From: Dendrobium chrysotoxum
Lineage: Eukaryota; Streptophyta; Magnoliopsida; Asparagales; Orchidaceae
Length of the DNA stretch: 64,000 bases
Reading direction: 5' to 3'
Assembly: GCA_019925795.1 (NCBI GenBank)
Contig: CM034311.1
Coordinates: 14,576,926 to 14,640,925, forward strand
A program made the position numbers and the translations under genes. The notes beneath the pieces were generated by a model, which had not been told where the DNA came from, searched no databases, and saw nothing but the letters and a program-made list of their open reading frames with translations. Shown in pieces: positions 45,886 through 58,100 of the stretch (positions are counted from its first letter, which is position 1; the number at the start of each line of letters is the position of its first letter).

Positions 45886-47363
45886 TTTGATGATTACTGA
45901 TTTCTGAAGTTTCTATTTTTCATTTTTCTTTTGGCTTTTATTTGATTTGATTGTCTGTTTCATTTTAGATTTTTTATTTTCCTATTGATTTTCATTTATT
46001 TGATTTGCTTATCAGGTTTGGTTATTTTCTTTATAGGCTTTTTTCTTTTTTATTTATTTAATATTTATTCTCTTCAGAATCAGATCACTGCTCACTACTA
46101 CTGATAAACTGAATTTCTAACTGAGAGTTTTGCCTTGTTTTTATTTATAAGCTTGTAACCAGTGATTGACTCCTCTGAATCTATTTAAGGGAAGAAATAT
46201 TGATGATTGTTTCTCTTCCTCTAACTCCTTTAATGGTGTATTATTACTTTTGGATAAAAATCTTCTTCATAAAGAGATCTATTTTATCTTCCTATAGTAA
46301 TCTACCTCATATGAATAGTATTTTCAAAGCTTTAAATCATGGTTATATTTTTCTTAATAAGGTGATTGCACTTATCATATAAAGTATAATTTTATTCTGT
46401 GAATTACTCCTCCTTACTGTAGAGAGTTAGTTTTTTCTTCTCTTATGTTTGGAAGGTAATTTCACAACTGAGATTTTTTAAAATTATGAAAGAAAGGAAG
46501 CTTGCAAAAGAAATAAAAAGCTGCATAAAATGGGCCCAAAAATGGAAAGATACATAAAGAATATTAAAAATTAAAAGATGTGCAAAGTGCGCCAAATAAA
46601 TTAAAAAAGAGGCATAAAATGAGCCCCCAATAAAATAACCTTTCTTTCTTCCATTTCTGATCTTTAAATATCTTAGAAAAATCTATATTCCACTAATATT
46701 TTCAACAACTAAGATTAAAAATCATGATCTCTGTTTCATTTTTTTTAATACTATTTTATCAGATATTTTTCTGGAACGAGGCTTGAAAGGATCTCTTTTC
46801 AAATTTAATTTCCTTTCTTTTGAATTAGACTTTTATTTGAAAGGAATATGAACCTGTAAGGTGTCCGAGGTAAGAGTTAAAAAAATCAATTTTCCAACCT
46901 TTCTAGATTTTAGCATCATCAATTTTCTTCTAATTGGCTTTTGAATTGAAAATTAAGGAAAAATTCTGATTTACTGGAGTAAATCGATTAAAAAAAATAC
47001 TTTTTTATTTTTGTTGTTGTTTCCTCATCTTTATTTGTTTTTGTTTTTCTTCCTTTGCTTTAATTATGCTTTTTATTTATTTGGGGTCCCTCTTATTTCT
47101 AGTTTGATTATTTTTCCTGTTCTTAGTGATGTTTTGTATTATCTTTTTAGTTTTCTTTGTGCTATTTTTCCCTTTCTGAGATGTCAAAAGGGGGAGTAGA
47201 GTTTGGTTGTTAGTAGCATTCTGGTTCATTATATTATTTGAATTATCAATGTTCAGTGTTCTTGTACTATTCACCTGGATAATAGAAATTGCACTCCATA
47301 GCTTTCATGGTATTGTTGTTTATGTACTGAATTTGGAATTACTAATAAATGTTTGTCATCATC
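45886..47363 (+). mobile_element. Copia 2 post-pol non-coding region with internal polypurine motif
   Basis: T-rich sequence without a supportable gene. ATGTCAAAAGGGGGAGTAGA at 47181-47200 is an internal polypurine motif shared with copia 0 (about 9830), a Sirevirus trait. The short ORFs at 46200-46382 and 47011-47199 are low-complexity hydrophobic frames. Confidence 0.65.
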
Positions 47364-47376
47364 AAAAGGGAGAGAT
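47364..47376 (+). other. Polypurine tract of copia 2
   Basis: AAAAGGGAGAGAT directly precedes the 3' LTR start TGTTACAAATC, as needed for plus-strand priming. Confidence 0.85.
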
Positions 47377-49128
47377 TGTTACAAATCTAGATTCATGAAT
47401 TATGATTTTGATGATAGCAAATATTTCTATTTTTATTTGAGTGCCTAATCTTTCAGGTTCACAAGATCAATTGTAATTCAAGCCAGCTCAAGATATAGTC
47501 AATCTTCTTGTGTTTCGGGTTTAACATAAATTTTTCCTTTCTTGAGTCAAATGTAATGTAATGGATCCCAAAGCTAAGTAACCTTGCACACACATACTAA
47601 GGGGGAGAATTTTAGTGAGTTAGAGTTTCTATTTTGATTTTATTCATATTGTCCTGGACGATAGTGATATCGTCTTGAACGATCCATTAAAAATAGAAAC
47701 CCTAATTAGGGAAACTATGTTAAGTCTATTTGATTAAGCAGATCGACTTGGACGATCTTCCCATCGTATGGGATGATATGCTCAAATTAGAAATTCTCAA
47801 CTGCAAGACTAAGTTAAGCAAGTTTTTATTTTTAGATTTTTGGTCTAATCATCTCGAACGATACGTGTATCATCCTGGATAATTCATTACAATCATGCCT
47901 AAATTAGTAAAGTGATTAAGTAAAGTAATTAAGGGTTGATGGATCGATCATATCATCCTTGATGATCTCATAATTGTGCTGGATGATTAATCATCATCCA
48001 GTGCATTTCACCTAGATGACCTGAACTGTATGCAGGACGATATTTGTATTCTTGAACTAATCGTATAGGATGATAGAGATATTATCCTAGACAATCAAGT
48101 CATTTTGAGACCGTCCAACATAAGTTGCCCTGGATGACCCGAACTGTGTGCTAGACGATATTGGCATTTTTGAACTAATCGAACAGGATGATAGAGATAT
48201 CATCCTGGATGATTAAGTCCTCTGGATGATATTCCAGATTTATACTAATCGTCCAGGATGATCGCAAAAGCATCCCAGACGATCTGAATAAACTTTGTCT
48301 TCTAATCGTCCAGAGGAACCAGATCGTCTAGGCCAAAAGTGACATATTTAAACTAATCGTACAAGATGATTGAATGATTATCATGGATGATCTTTGATGG
48401 CATATTAAAATTTAGGACAATTTTTGAGCCTTTGTATTTAAGATCTCTTGTCTTCTATCGTTGAGATCTTTTACCGCTGTCCTCACCTGAGAGGGCTTTA
48501 AGAGGGAGAGGGAGAGCTTGGGAGGGAAAGAGAGAATCTTGTGAGGGAGAGTTTATGAGGTGTTCATAAAGGTTTCTCCAAGCAAGGATTTAAGTCATCG
48601 TCCCTTATCCCTTAGTGCTCTAAAAGAATGATTGTCTGTAAGAAGATCAAGGTTCTCTGCTTGCTTCAGGAGGAAGCGAGAGGAGGTAAGGTTCTCTGCC
48701 TACTTCGGGAGGAAGCAAAAGGAGTCTGAGTTCTCTGCCACACCGGGTTGGTGAAAAGGAGTTTTATAAAGGCTTCTCCGCCTTGCTGTGGGAGCAGAAG
48801 GAGAGTCACTTGGTTTTAGTGCAATATTTGAAGGGGAGGCTCCGGGGAGTGGACGTAGGTCAAGTTGACCGAACCATTATAAAATCTGGTGTATTCTTTC
48901 TGATTATTTTTTGCACTTTACTTTTCTATTGATGATCGTGTGATTTAAGTAATTATTGTGTTTTATTAAACATCTGCACATCATCGTGAAGCTGTAATTA
49001 TTTTAAAACATTCGAAAATATTTTCAACATCAGTTTTGCTTAAGAATTTTTAAAACTACCAATTCACCCCCCCTCTTGGTTAGCCTCGGTCTAGTTCATA
49101 AGGGCTTAACATCCTTAACGAACTTTCA
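47377..49128 (+). mobile_element. Copia 2 3' LTR (1752 bp)
   Basis: Starts TGTTACAAATCTAG and ends CGAACTTTCA, followed by the AAATA target duplication. It contains about 250 bp (47520-47815) missing from the 5' LTR. That segment includes GGATCCCAAAGCTAAG, a GGGGGAGAATTTTAGTG motif and extra palindrome units. The ATCATCCTGGATGAT-type palindromes continue to about 48390. Confidence 0.9.
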
Positions 49129-49171
49129 AAATATCATTTCTATAATAAAACAAAATTCAAAGAATAATGTG

Positions 49172-49404
49172 TCATCTTGAAAGATGAATATAAAATTCTA
49201 TAGAAGTGTTCAAAAAAAAAAAAAATAATAGGTTTTAAAAATTTGACCATTCCTACAATCAAATGCAACAAAGAGAATAGTATATCATCTCTTGAGACGA
49301 ACATAATATTCTACAAATGATCTAAAAGTAAGAATGAGTTTTTAAAAATGCATCATTTCTAAGATCAAATATGGTAAGGAGAATATCATATAATCTGGGG
49401 AGAT
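49172..49404 (-). repeat. Hairpin array of element C (three units visible here)
   Basis: TCATCTT/AAGATGA (49172-49187, perfect), CATCTC/GAGACG (49286-49299, a G-U wobble when read on the minus strand) and ATCT/AGAT around GGGG (49393-49404). Spacing is 107-114 bp. Each lies beside ATATCAT and AGAATA motifs as in A and B. Confidence 0.6.
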
Positions 49405-50414
49405 AAAAACACCATTCTAGAAAGATAATTGAAAATAGAAATAGGTCTAAAAAGATAATCTATATTTGTAGAGTTTTTTTCTCCTATTTCATAAGAATAA
49501 ATTAGAGTTTATTTTAATTTGGTGTTATTAATTTCTCATAAGGGTAAACCATTATGGTTAATTAGTCTCGATCAAAGAAATATAAAATTTTCAAGGATAA
49601 AACTCAATACTAAGCAGTTCTTAGCAGGTTAAAGGAGAAAAGTAGGAGGTGTCAGATTCGAAGAAGCTCAGACGTAACCCTAACCTATCCTATATAGGGC
49701 TTTATAATTTAAGATGAAATTTATTTTTTAAGTTGATATTTAATTAGAAATGTGAGATTATATTTTCAAATTGCGAGAACTTATGATTTTGAGTCTACCT
49801 CAGAACCTATAATTCAAGTGAATCACTACATAATAGTGATTCAAACCTAGTCTAATGATATGTAGGATAAAGAAATAGGCCTTATATTTTTAACTCTTTG
49901 AAAAAGAGTTTAGGGAATGCCTGACTCTTCTAGACTTGTACTTCTACCTTGAATAACTTTGTCAACTATAACTCCTCCTAATCACTTTAAAACCATGATC
50001 CAAGTCATTATGAAAGATAGATATGCTATTATTTATTTAGAAATGAGATTGACATATAAGAAATCTTATATAGTCATGGATAAAGAATAGTAGATTATGC
50101 CCCTAAGTTAACATAACTAAATTTTTATTTTTAAATTAGGTTCTAATGTAATGAATGTTAATTGACTCTTATGTAGTAAATTAGAATATAAAGTTTTAAA
50201 AAGGTTTAAAATAAGTTTTGTCCTAAAAGAGCAGAACTCCCCTAAGTCAAAACTACACCCTTATAGGTTGGGTGATCTACTTCTACCTTCAAGTGGGGAG
50301 GTGCCTAAGAAGGATGGAATGAAGGATATTATTTATGTGAGCCCAGACAACCTCTGGCTTACTTTTTATATCAGTTATCTTGCTACATTCTCCTAATTTT
50401 TTTTGTTGGTTATG

Positions 50415-50473
50415 AGTGTAACAAATTTATTTCACAATAGCCTAGTGTAACAAATTTATTTCACAAGAGCCTA
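50415..50473. repeat. Short tandem duplication
   Basis: GTGTAACAAATTTATTTCAC, then AA(T/G)AGCCTA, occurs twice in direct succession inside element C. Confidence 0.85.
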
Positions 50474-52228
50474 ACAATATATCCAGGAAAAAGCACGCGT
50501 AAGAAATATACCTTGAAAAAGTAGGGGTTACTGATGTGTAAACAATGTAAACACAGTGCAATAATAAATAAATAAATAAAAATGACCAATATGGCAAGTG
50601 CCGCTTAATACAAATTAGGGTTTTCATAAAGTAAAGATGGCCAAGCTCCACTGACAACAACCTAGATTCATAAACTTATGAATGATACAAGTTTTAACAA
50701 AAATATTTTGATTTATTTATTGGTCTTCAAGTCTCTTATTGCCGATTATCCTCAAGAAAGGCTTTTAAAAGGAAAGAAATATCTTAAGTGTTGAAGAGAT
50801 CTCTTTGTTTTCTTGTTCCTTTATTCTTTGATAAACAAACAACCTTTATATAGACTTTAACATCTCTTGCATTTAAATTATATTTTAAAATAGAAAAAGA
50901 CTCTTTAAACTCCCTACATGATTAGTATGAAAGAGCAATTTATAATCATAGTAAAATACCAGATGATCCATACAATATCATTTGCTCTCATTCGAGCTAC
51001 CTGAATGTAGGTCATTCATATAATAATTGGAGGCTAAAGCAACGTGATCACCTATACAAGATCTTGTTAGTTTAAAATTTTAATTATAATTTAGCCCCCA
51101 TATAGCTCTTCATAAGCATGGCCATGCATAAACTAGATTAACAAATATGAATATCTAGATTATTCCTAACCTAGGGGTAATTTAATAGGTCTATCATATA
51201 TCATAGAACACAATCATAGAATCAATCACAGCTCGCCACACCAAACAACATCACACAACCACGAAGACTGAAATAATTTTCACATTTCAGGAGTGCACAT
51301 AAAATAACAACAGCCTAACTTAAAATTAGAGTTTGTTGTCCTAATAAATTATTTAAAGTTTTTGCTATGTAATGCAGGTGTCAACCTAGTAGGCTTTATG
51401 TTTTATTTTTAAATTTTTAATGTCACTTTGTTTTACATCCAAGCTTATACTTTAAGTTTTAAAATTTTGGATATTTACTTAAGCTTTTATGAGTTTATGA
51501 AAGAAAATTTTAACTTTTATTTTAAATTTATTTTTCTTGATGTAAACTATTATATGTTGTTATTTTGTGAGTTCATAAGAGTTTTCTATATTTATCTAAT
51601 ATTTTTCTTCATTTTTAATGAATTTTCTAATTTTTTGTTCATTTGAGGAATTTATTTAATTTTAAGGAGAAAATGAAATATTAATTAAAATATTTAATTA
51701 ATTTATTATTTGTAATGATTGTGTTTATAGAAATTAATTTTGATATTTTTTCTATTTTCTTAGATTTTAATGAATTTCTAATGTTTGGATTACAAATTAT
51801 TAAATTATTCTCTTTTTTTAAAAATTTCTCTCTCCTCTATTATTTAAGTTTATTTTCAATTTTAATTTCAAATATGCTTGATTTTTTCAGTGAGTTAATT
51901 TGGGAGTTAACTTTGAATTTAATTGAATTATTTTGACTTTATTTTATTTAATTTTTGTTCATTTTTATTCATTTTTTATTTTAAATCTTAATTTGTCTCC
52001 TAATATTTTTATTAAATTTTTAATATGTTGTGTTAATTCAAGTGTATGTTTTATTTTAAATTTACTTAGATCTTCTATTTTAATTTGATTTCGGAATGAC
52101 ATATTTATATATTTTTATTTGATTTAAATTTTATATTCAATTTATGCATTTGCTTATATAATTATTAACATTGGGTGCTTGTCTTGGCCAATTTACATCA
52201 ATAAGGATTTTATGCCCTAGTAAGATAC

Positions 52229-52229
52229 A

Positions 52230-52293
<64 letters not shown>
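52229..52293. repeat. Compound (TA)n(TG)n microsatellite
   Basis: About 11 TA units followed by about 21 TG units without interruption. The Cys-Val repeat ORF over it is a translation artefact. Confidence 0.97.
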
Positions 52294-52296
<3 letters not shown>

Positions 52297-52889
52297 CTCT
52301 CATGAAATCCTCAACCTCGTTATCTCATCGCTCACATTCATTCGATTCATCCTCAATTATACATCCCCAGTTAGTGGGAACCTTACCGCTGACGTTGCCT
52401 TCCGATCTTTCCCCATAATTGGTGTCAAGTTTCAGCCCTAGCATTTCCCTGCACTTTTGTTAATCATTGGACAAGCTTTATTATAGTATCTTTCAAGCCA
52501 CTAGTGTTTTCTTGCACCTGGCTAGTTTTTTATAGCATACCATAATGCGTTATATTTTGTGACCTATAATCTCAATTTGAGTACCCATCTCCATTATCAC
52601 TAGTTTCAACCTCTTTGCCAACATCCTATACTTGATGAACTCAACCACATCCAATCTATGAGGCCTTCCAAATTCTATGCATCCACGACATCCATAATCC
52701 ATCATATTTTGTAATATATATCTGGGCACTTTCATCATGTGGTGTTGGTGTTCTCATTTTTTTGCATCTATTATGTCCTCTTTGGGCTATCTTTCGAGGC
52801 TATAACTTATTGACTTAGTCACTTATAATAGATCATTAGGCTTACTTAATGACCCATTTAAATATGTTCTATATGGTCACCTATCTTAT

Positions 52890-53400
52890 ATAGTGGGGTC
52901 AATTTTGTGTAAACGTCCCACAACTTTCTTTTCTAATAATCAAGAGTCATTGTCAGCATTATCACCCACTCTATTTAGCCTTGATGATTCAAACTTTTTG
53001 TTGCCTATGAATTTGGTTTTAGTGGGCAAGTTCTTGACTGTTAGGCACCCTCTTGAATGTATTAGACCCTCATTACAAATTAATCAATTTACAAGAAATT
53101 TTTTAGTTTCACTATTCAACCTTTAATATATACAGATTCAATTTGTTCAAATTGAGGATTAGACAGCTTTTTTCCTCAAGAATTTTCTATCATTGAAGGG
53201 CCTTCTATTGAATTTAACTAAATGGTCTCCTGACTTTGATTTTACCAATGAATCCCTCAATGACCTTTTATGGATCACTAGAGGCTCATCTTTCTAAGAA
53301 GCCAATGGCGTTCACTTCCGTTCCGTAGAAACCATCACCAATTAGTTTCAGCTTCTTTTCACTAACTTAAAGATATATACTTTTTTCTAAATACTTCAAA
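52890..53400 (+). pseudogene. LINE ORF1 fragment (DUF4283-like)
   Basis: The ORF at 52893-53126 reads LVLVGKFLTVRHPLECIRP. Downstream, interrupted by stops, come NYLIQIQFVQIED-like, NLTKWSPDFDFTNESLNDLL and NGVHFRSVET. These match the N-terminal domain of plant LINE ORF1 proteins (VGKF..RPPLE.IR; KWSPDFD). It is a separate, 3'-truncated copy upstream of the longer LINE that begins near 53470. Confidence 0.6.
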
Positions 53401-53660
53401 AAAAGCTTAAACTGAATTATTTATGTTTAGGTAACTTAAATTGAACACTTAATAGCAATTTCACTTTAACCTGTGCCCTAATGCACCGTCTCTGGAGATT
53501 ATAGGGTTCCTCTTTTCCCTCCATTGTTCCTTGCCTCGTCTTTCCTTTTTTCTACCTTCGTTCATTCGATTCTCCTACCAAATCATGGTTTTGGTGTTTC
53601 TTCTATGCTGTTGCCCTGCTAGGGCTATTTTTTGATGGTAGGTGCCTCGTCTTCCACTCT

Positions 53661-54701
53661 GTGGGGGGAAGGCATCCAACCCGATTCAGGGTAATAACAA
53701 GGGGTTTTTTTAGCTTGGAGGGTGACGAGCAATCTCCATCTCATTCTCGCTCCTTCAAAGATGTTCTCTCTAAAAATAATTTGGTAGGTGATACTCTTCC
53801 AACTTTAACCCAATCTATTTTTAATGGTGTGTCGGTTGTGCTTTTATCTGATAAAGAAGTTCTTAAACTTGCTTCTCCATTTCAATTTATATTAGTTGGG
53901 AAATTTGGCTTGTGTCACCCAAACCTTGATACGATTCAGCATTTTTTTTTTTGGTAGTCTAAAATTGTCTGGTTTTTACTCTGTGGGTTTGTTGGACTCT
54001 CGACATGTTGTGATTCAGCTTTTTAATGATTTAGATTACAGTAGGGTTTTTGCGAGAAGAGCTTACTTTATCAACAACTGTCAAATGTGTATTCTTAAAT
54101 GGACTCCATTTTTGACATTAGAGAGGAATCTCCCATAGTGCCGATTTGGATTTTGTTTCCTAATTTGCATATACATTTTTTTCAATCTGAAGGTTTTACA
54201 TGCTCTCGGCTCAATTTTTGGTCATCTGTTGCAAACCGACCAGGCGAAAACTTCTAGGACCCGACCCTCTATGGCTATGGTTCTAGTTGAAATTGATATT
54301 ACAAAAAAATATGTGAAGGAGATTTGGGTTGGATCCAAAGCATTTGGTTATTTACAAAAAGTGGAATTTGAAAAAATGTCTGATTTTTGTTCTCATTGTA
54401 TCATGGTCATGCTTTATCTGAATGCTTTAAATTACATCTAGAGTTGAAAAAAACATCAAACCTGTCTATGGGGAAGGCTTATTGTAATTTGAGAGATATT
54501 TTTCCAGAGGGAAATGGTAACGATCCGACCATTTTGGATCATGTAGAGCTTCCTTCTCCTAATGAAATTCATAGGAATGATGTTAATTTCAAATCGGACC
54601 TTCCAAAAAATAGAGAAATTGTTCTAGCCGAGAAGTGTTCTTCTAGCATGAATGTTTGCAATGAAGGTGAGAAAGTCCTTAACATTTATGTTTCAATTTG
54701 A
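53661..54701 (+). pseudogene. LINE ORF1 (DUF4283-like plus zinc knuckle), frameshifted
   Basis: SRSFKDVLSKNNLVGDTLPT is followed by PFQFILVGKFGLCHPNLDTI. After a frameshift at a T-run (53943-53954), LSGFYSVGLLDSRHVVIQLF and DYSRVFARRAYFINNCQMCI follow. Next come PIVPIWILFPNLHIHFF in another frame, TRPSMAMVLVEIDITKKY and LQKVEFEKMSDFCSHC. One more frameshift restores HGHALSEC, completing a CCHC knuckle (C-x2-C ... GH-x4-C). This is the standard order of plant L1 ORF1, the RNA-binding protein of the LINE particle. It is broken by at least four frame changes. The acidic tail at 54652-55074 may be the ORF1 C-terminus. Confidence 0.8.
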
Positions 54702-55059
54702 TTCTATGCTTGAAAATGTTGATAATCCTCAATTACCCCATTCTCAATCACTTCTTGATCCTAATAGAGAAGTGGATAATATTAAGGGAGTTTTGGAATC
54801 GGGGGATGTTTCTAATGAGGATTGTGAAGAAGGAGAATTTATTCCTAAATCTATACCTAATCCTATGAGGGAGGATCATATAAATAATGTTGGAAAAGTG
54901 GATTATATTTCTTCCAATCATGTTCATACTACTTCTAAAACTAATGATGAGGATGGTTTTGCTAAGGTTGGTAAACGGAAAGGCAAAAATGTGAAAGTTC
55001 CATTACCTTCTACGCCTGTTCTACTAGAGCTCAAACTACTTCTAAAGATTGTAATGGTT

Positions 55060-55086
55060 AAGGCTCTTATATAAAATGTAAGAGGT

Positions 55087-55117
<31 letters not shown>

Positions 55118-58100
55118 AATTCTAGGGTTAGAGTTAAAAATTTATGCAGAGTGCATAATATCCTGTTGTTGGTTTTAATTGAGCCTTTTATATCTATTGA
55201 TAAGCTTGATTTTACTGCCTCTCATTATTTTTTTGGAGGGTGCTTTTACTTAGAGTAGAGCCACTTTGTGGCAAAGACTGGATAGGATCTTATTCAATAT
55301 TGAATGGATTGCTGATTTTGCTAAGACTCATATGGAACATTTGAGTAGAACTAGTTCTGATCATGCTCCCTTACTTTTGACTATTAATGCTAATAGATCT
55401 CCTGCTCTTTTTGCCTTTAGATTTCAAAATACGTGGTTATCTCATAATAATTTTATGAGTGTGATTCAAACTAACAGGCTTGCTCCTATTTTTCCTAATA
55501 ATAATATTAATGGTATGTCTAGATTATGGGCCAAAATGAGTAGGTTGAAGTAGGTCCTAAGATGGTGGAATAAAAATATTTTCAAAAGTATTTTTGCTAA
55601 TATTAGGGAGGCTGAAAATAAGGTGATTGAGTTGGATAAGATGTATTTGGATAATCCTATTATTTACAATCTTACTAGTCTTAATAATGCTAAAGTGAGT
55701 CTTTTTCAATTGCAAAATCATGAGAAAATTTTGTGGAGGCAGAAATCTACTTCTAAAATCATTATAGAGGGGGATAGGAATTCTAATTATTTTAATGCTA
55801 TGTGTAATAAGAAACAGATCATGAATCATATTTTCAAAATTATTAACAATGATGGGAAAGTTTTTGTTAATGAGGATTTAATCTTCAACTCGGAGATTGA
55901 GCACTTTAAAAACATCTTTAATAATAATGTTAATACTATTCCTATTATAAATACCTTTGTTATTCCTCAAAGTATTAATGATAGTGAGAATAATTTACTT
56001 ATTCAACCTCCTTCTGAGGTCAAAGTTTGGAATGTTATTAATGATATGAATGGGGATTTTGTTGCTGGGTCTGATGGTTTCACTACTAAATTCTTTTTGA
56101 AAACTTGGTATATCAGTAAGTTGGATATTTTGGAGGCTATTAAAGACTTCTTTGCTGGTAACCCTTATCCTAATTTTTTTTCTTCTAGTAATATTGTTTT
56201 AATTCTTAAAAAGGAGGTTGCCAATAATTAGAATGGTTTTACACTGATTAGCCTGTGCTCCTTTTTTAATAAACTTATTTCTAAAATCATTTCTACTAGA
56301 TTGGTTAAAATTTTGCCTATAATTATTTCTTATAATCAAACTAGTTTTGTGAAAGGTAGGAGAATTTTTTATAATATTCTCCTTGCCCAAGAGATCACTC
56401 ATGATATTAATGCTAAAGTGAAAGGGGGCAATATCATTTTTAAACTTGAATTTACTAAAGCTTATGAGAACCTGAATTGGAATTATTTATACAATATTTT
56501 GTCTTTAATTGGGTTTAGTCACTCTTTTATTCTGCTTATTAAGAATAGTATCGAGAATTGTTACCTTTTTGTGATCATTAATGGTAGGAATTATGGATTT
56601 TTTAAATCATCTCAAGGGTTAAGGCAAGTGACCCTTTATCTCCTGCTCACTTTATTATTGTTGTGGACTATCTTTCCAGGAGTCTAGAGGAATTATATAA
56701 AAGGTATCTGAAACTTCTCTTTCGTACTATTGGTGGTATCCCTATTACACATCTTAGTTTTGCTGATGATTTTATTATCTTTTCAAATGGTTCTATTAAT
56801 AATATTAAAGTTTTAGTCAAATTTCTTTCTCTGTTCCAAAAGATGAGTGGTTTGGCTATTAACAAGGAGAAAAGCAATTTTATTTTTGCTAAGTCTGTTA
56901 ATTGTGGTAGAATGAGTGCTATCAAAAGGATTTGTGGCTTTAATTCTAACGTATTGCCAATTAAGTATTTGGGTACTCCTCTTTTTAATGGTAGAAAAAT
57001 AATTCAACTTTTTGAAGATATCTTCATTACTTTTCAAAAGAAACTTTTGGATTGGTCTTCTAACTTTCTTTCTTTTGGAGGTAGGCTTGTGCTAATTAAA
57101 AATATTTTAAATTATATTCCTATTTATATTTTTCATACTTTGCAACCTACTTAATCTATTTTTCTTAGATTGGAGAGAATGATTAATAAGTTTTTTTGGG
57201 GATTGAAGAATAATAGTTCTTGCATCTACTGGGCTTCGTGGAAGAATGTTTGTGAGTTTTTAAATGAAGGAGGCTTAGGTTGCAAGAATATCTTCGAAAC
57301 TGTTCACTCTTTTTCTCATAAATTATGATTTTCTTTTAGTTTTAACATCAATTTGTGGGCTTAGTTTATGAATGTTCAATATTGCAAAGAGCTTCTTCCC
57401 TTAGTTTGAAGTTATAAAAGTTCTGACTCTTTGATTTGGAAAAGGCTTTGCTACATCAAATGGGAGGCCGAGCAATTTATTCAATGGGGTTTGGGCAAAG
57501 GTGATGTTTCTTTCTGGCAAGACAATTGGTTCGGTAATTGTTCTATTGATAGCTTTCTTAATACGCATACTCTGCATAATATTAAGGTTCATAGTTTTAT
57601 TAAAAATGGGTGTTGGAATGTTAATAAACTTATTGAGGTTATCCATTATGTTCTGATTGATAGTATTCTAAATATCCCTTTACAATTATAGTGCAATGAT
57701 AAAATTTTGTTTAATTTATCCTCATCTGGTAAGTTTAATCTAAAAAATGTTTGAGATACTATTAGAGTTAATTATGAGAAATCTCACATTTATTCTACTA
57801 TTTGGCACAACAACATTCCTTTATCTTATTCCATTTCTTACTTGGAGATGTATTAAAGGTTTTCTTCCTGTTGATACTTTGCTTTGGAAAAAAGGTTTAG
57901 TTTTCCTTCTAAATGTCAATGTTGTTTTAATATTGAAAATATTAACCTTGTTCTTGTTAATGGGGACATTGTTCAAAAAGTTTGGAGCTATTTTTTTAAG
58001 GTGGCTAACAAAGGTAATTTCAATTTCAATAGTGACATTTTGTCTATTTTAAAGTATTGGTTGACTAATACTAAAGGCCACATCTACAACTTAATGTTGA

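Larger units (their letters stand above)
31303..49128 (+). mobile_element. Copia 2: complete but defective Sirevirus-like Ty1/copia element with nested element B
   Basis: Two LTRs flank gag-pol in the copia order (gag, protease, integrase, RT, RNase H). Perfect AAATA target duplications lie at 31298-31302 and 49129-49133. Without the nested 8189-bp element B and its duplicated 5 bp, the element is about 9.6 kb, in the Sirevirus range. Sirevirus traits are a long post-pol region with repeated GGGGGAG polypurine motifs, palindrome-rich LTRs and a Gag of the RVSTCKTGKEIWDKL type. All coding parts carry stops. Confidence 0.92.
49134..52200 (-). mobile_element. Long LTR-like element C, diverged, minus strand
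   Basis: On the minus strand, 49550-49690 reads CACCTCCTAC..CTCCTTTAAC and CTTTGATCGAGA..AATTAACC, matching 42690-42890 of element B. 50270-50370 reads AAAGTAAGCC...TTAGGCACCTCCCC, matching 42000-42110. 51310-51350 reads TTATTAGGACAACAAACTCT, matching 40910-40935. Order is preserved. Divergence is much higher than between A and B, so C is older. Hairpin units of the 3' array lie at 49172-49187, 49286-49299 and 49393-49404. Its 3' end continues left of copia 2 into about 31080-31302. The right boundary is not clear. Confidence 0.65.

Noticed and set aside
51428..51936. Phe/Leu/Ile-rich ORFs
   Set aside because: Low-complexity AT-rich sequence of element C; no conserved domain.
52250..52441. 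Cys-Val repeat ORF
   Set aside because: Reading frame over the TG microsatellite.
55557..57037. Several minus-strand ORFs within the LINE
   Set aside because: Antisense shadows of the RT domain.
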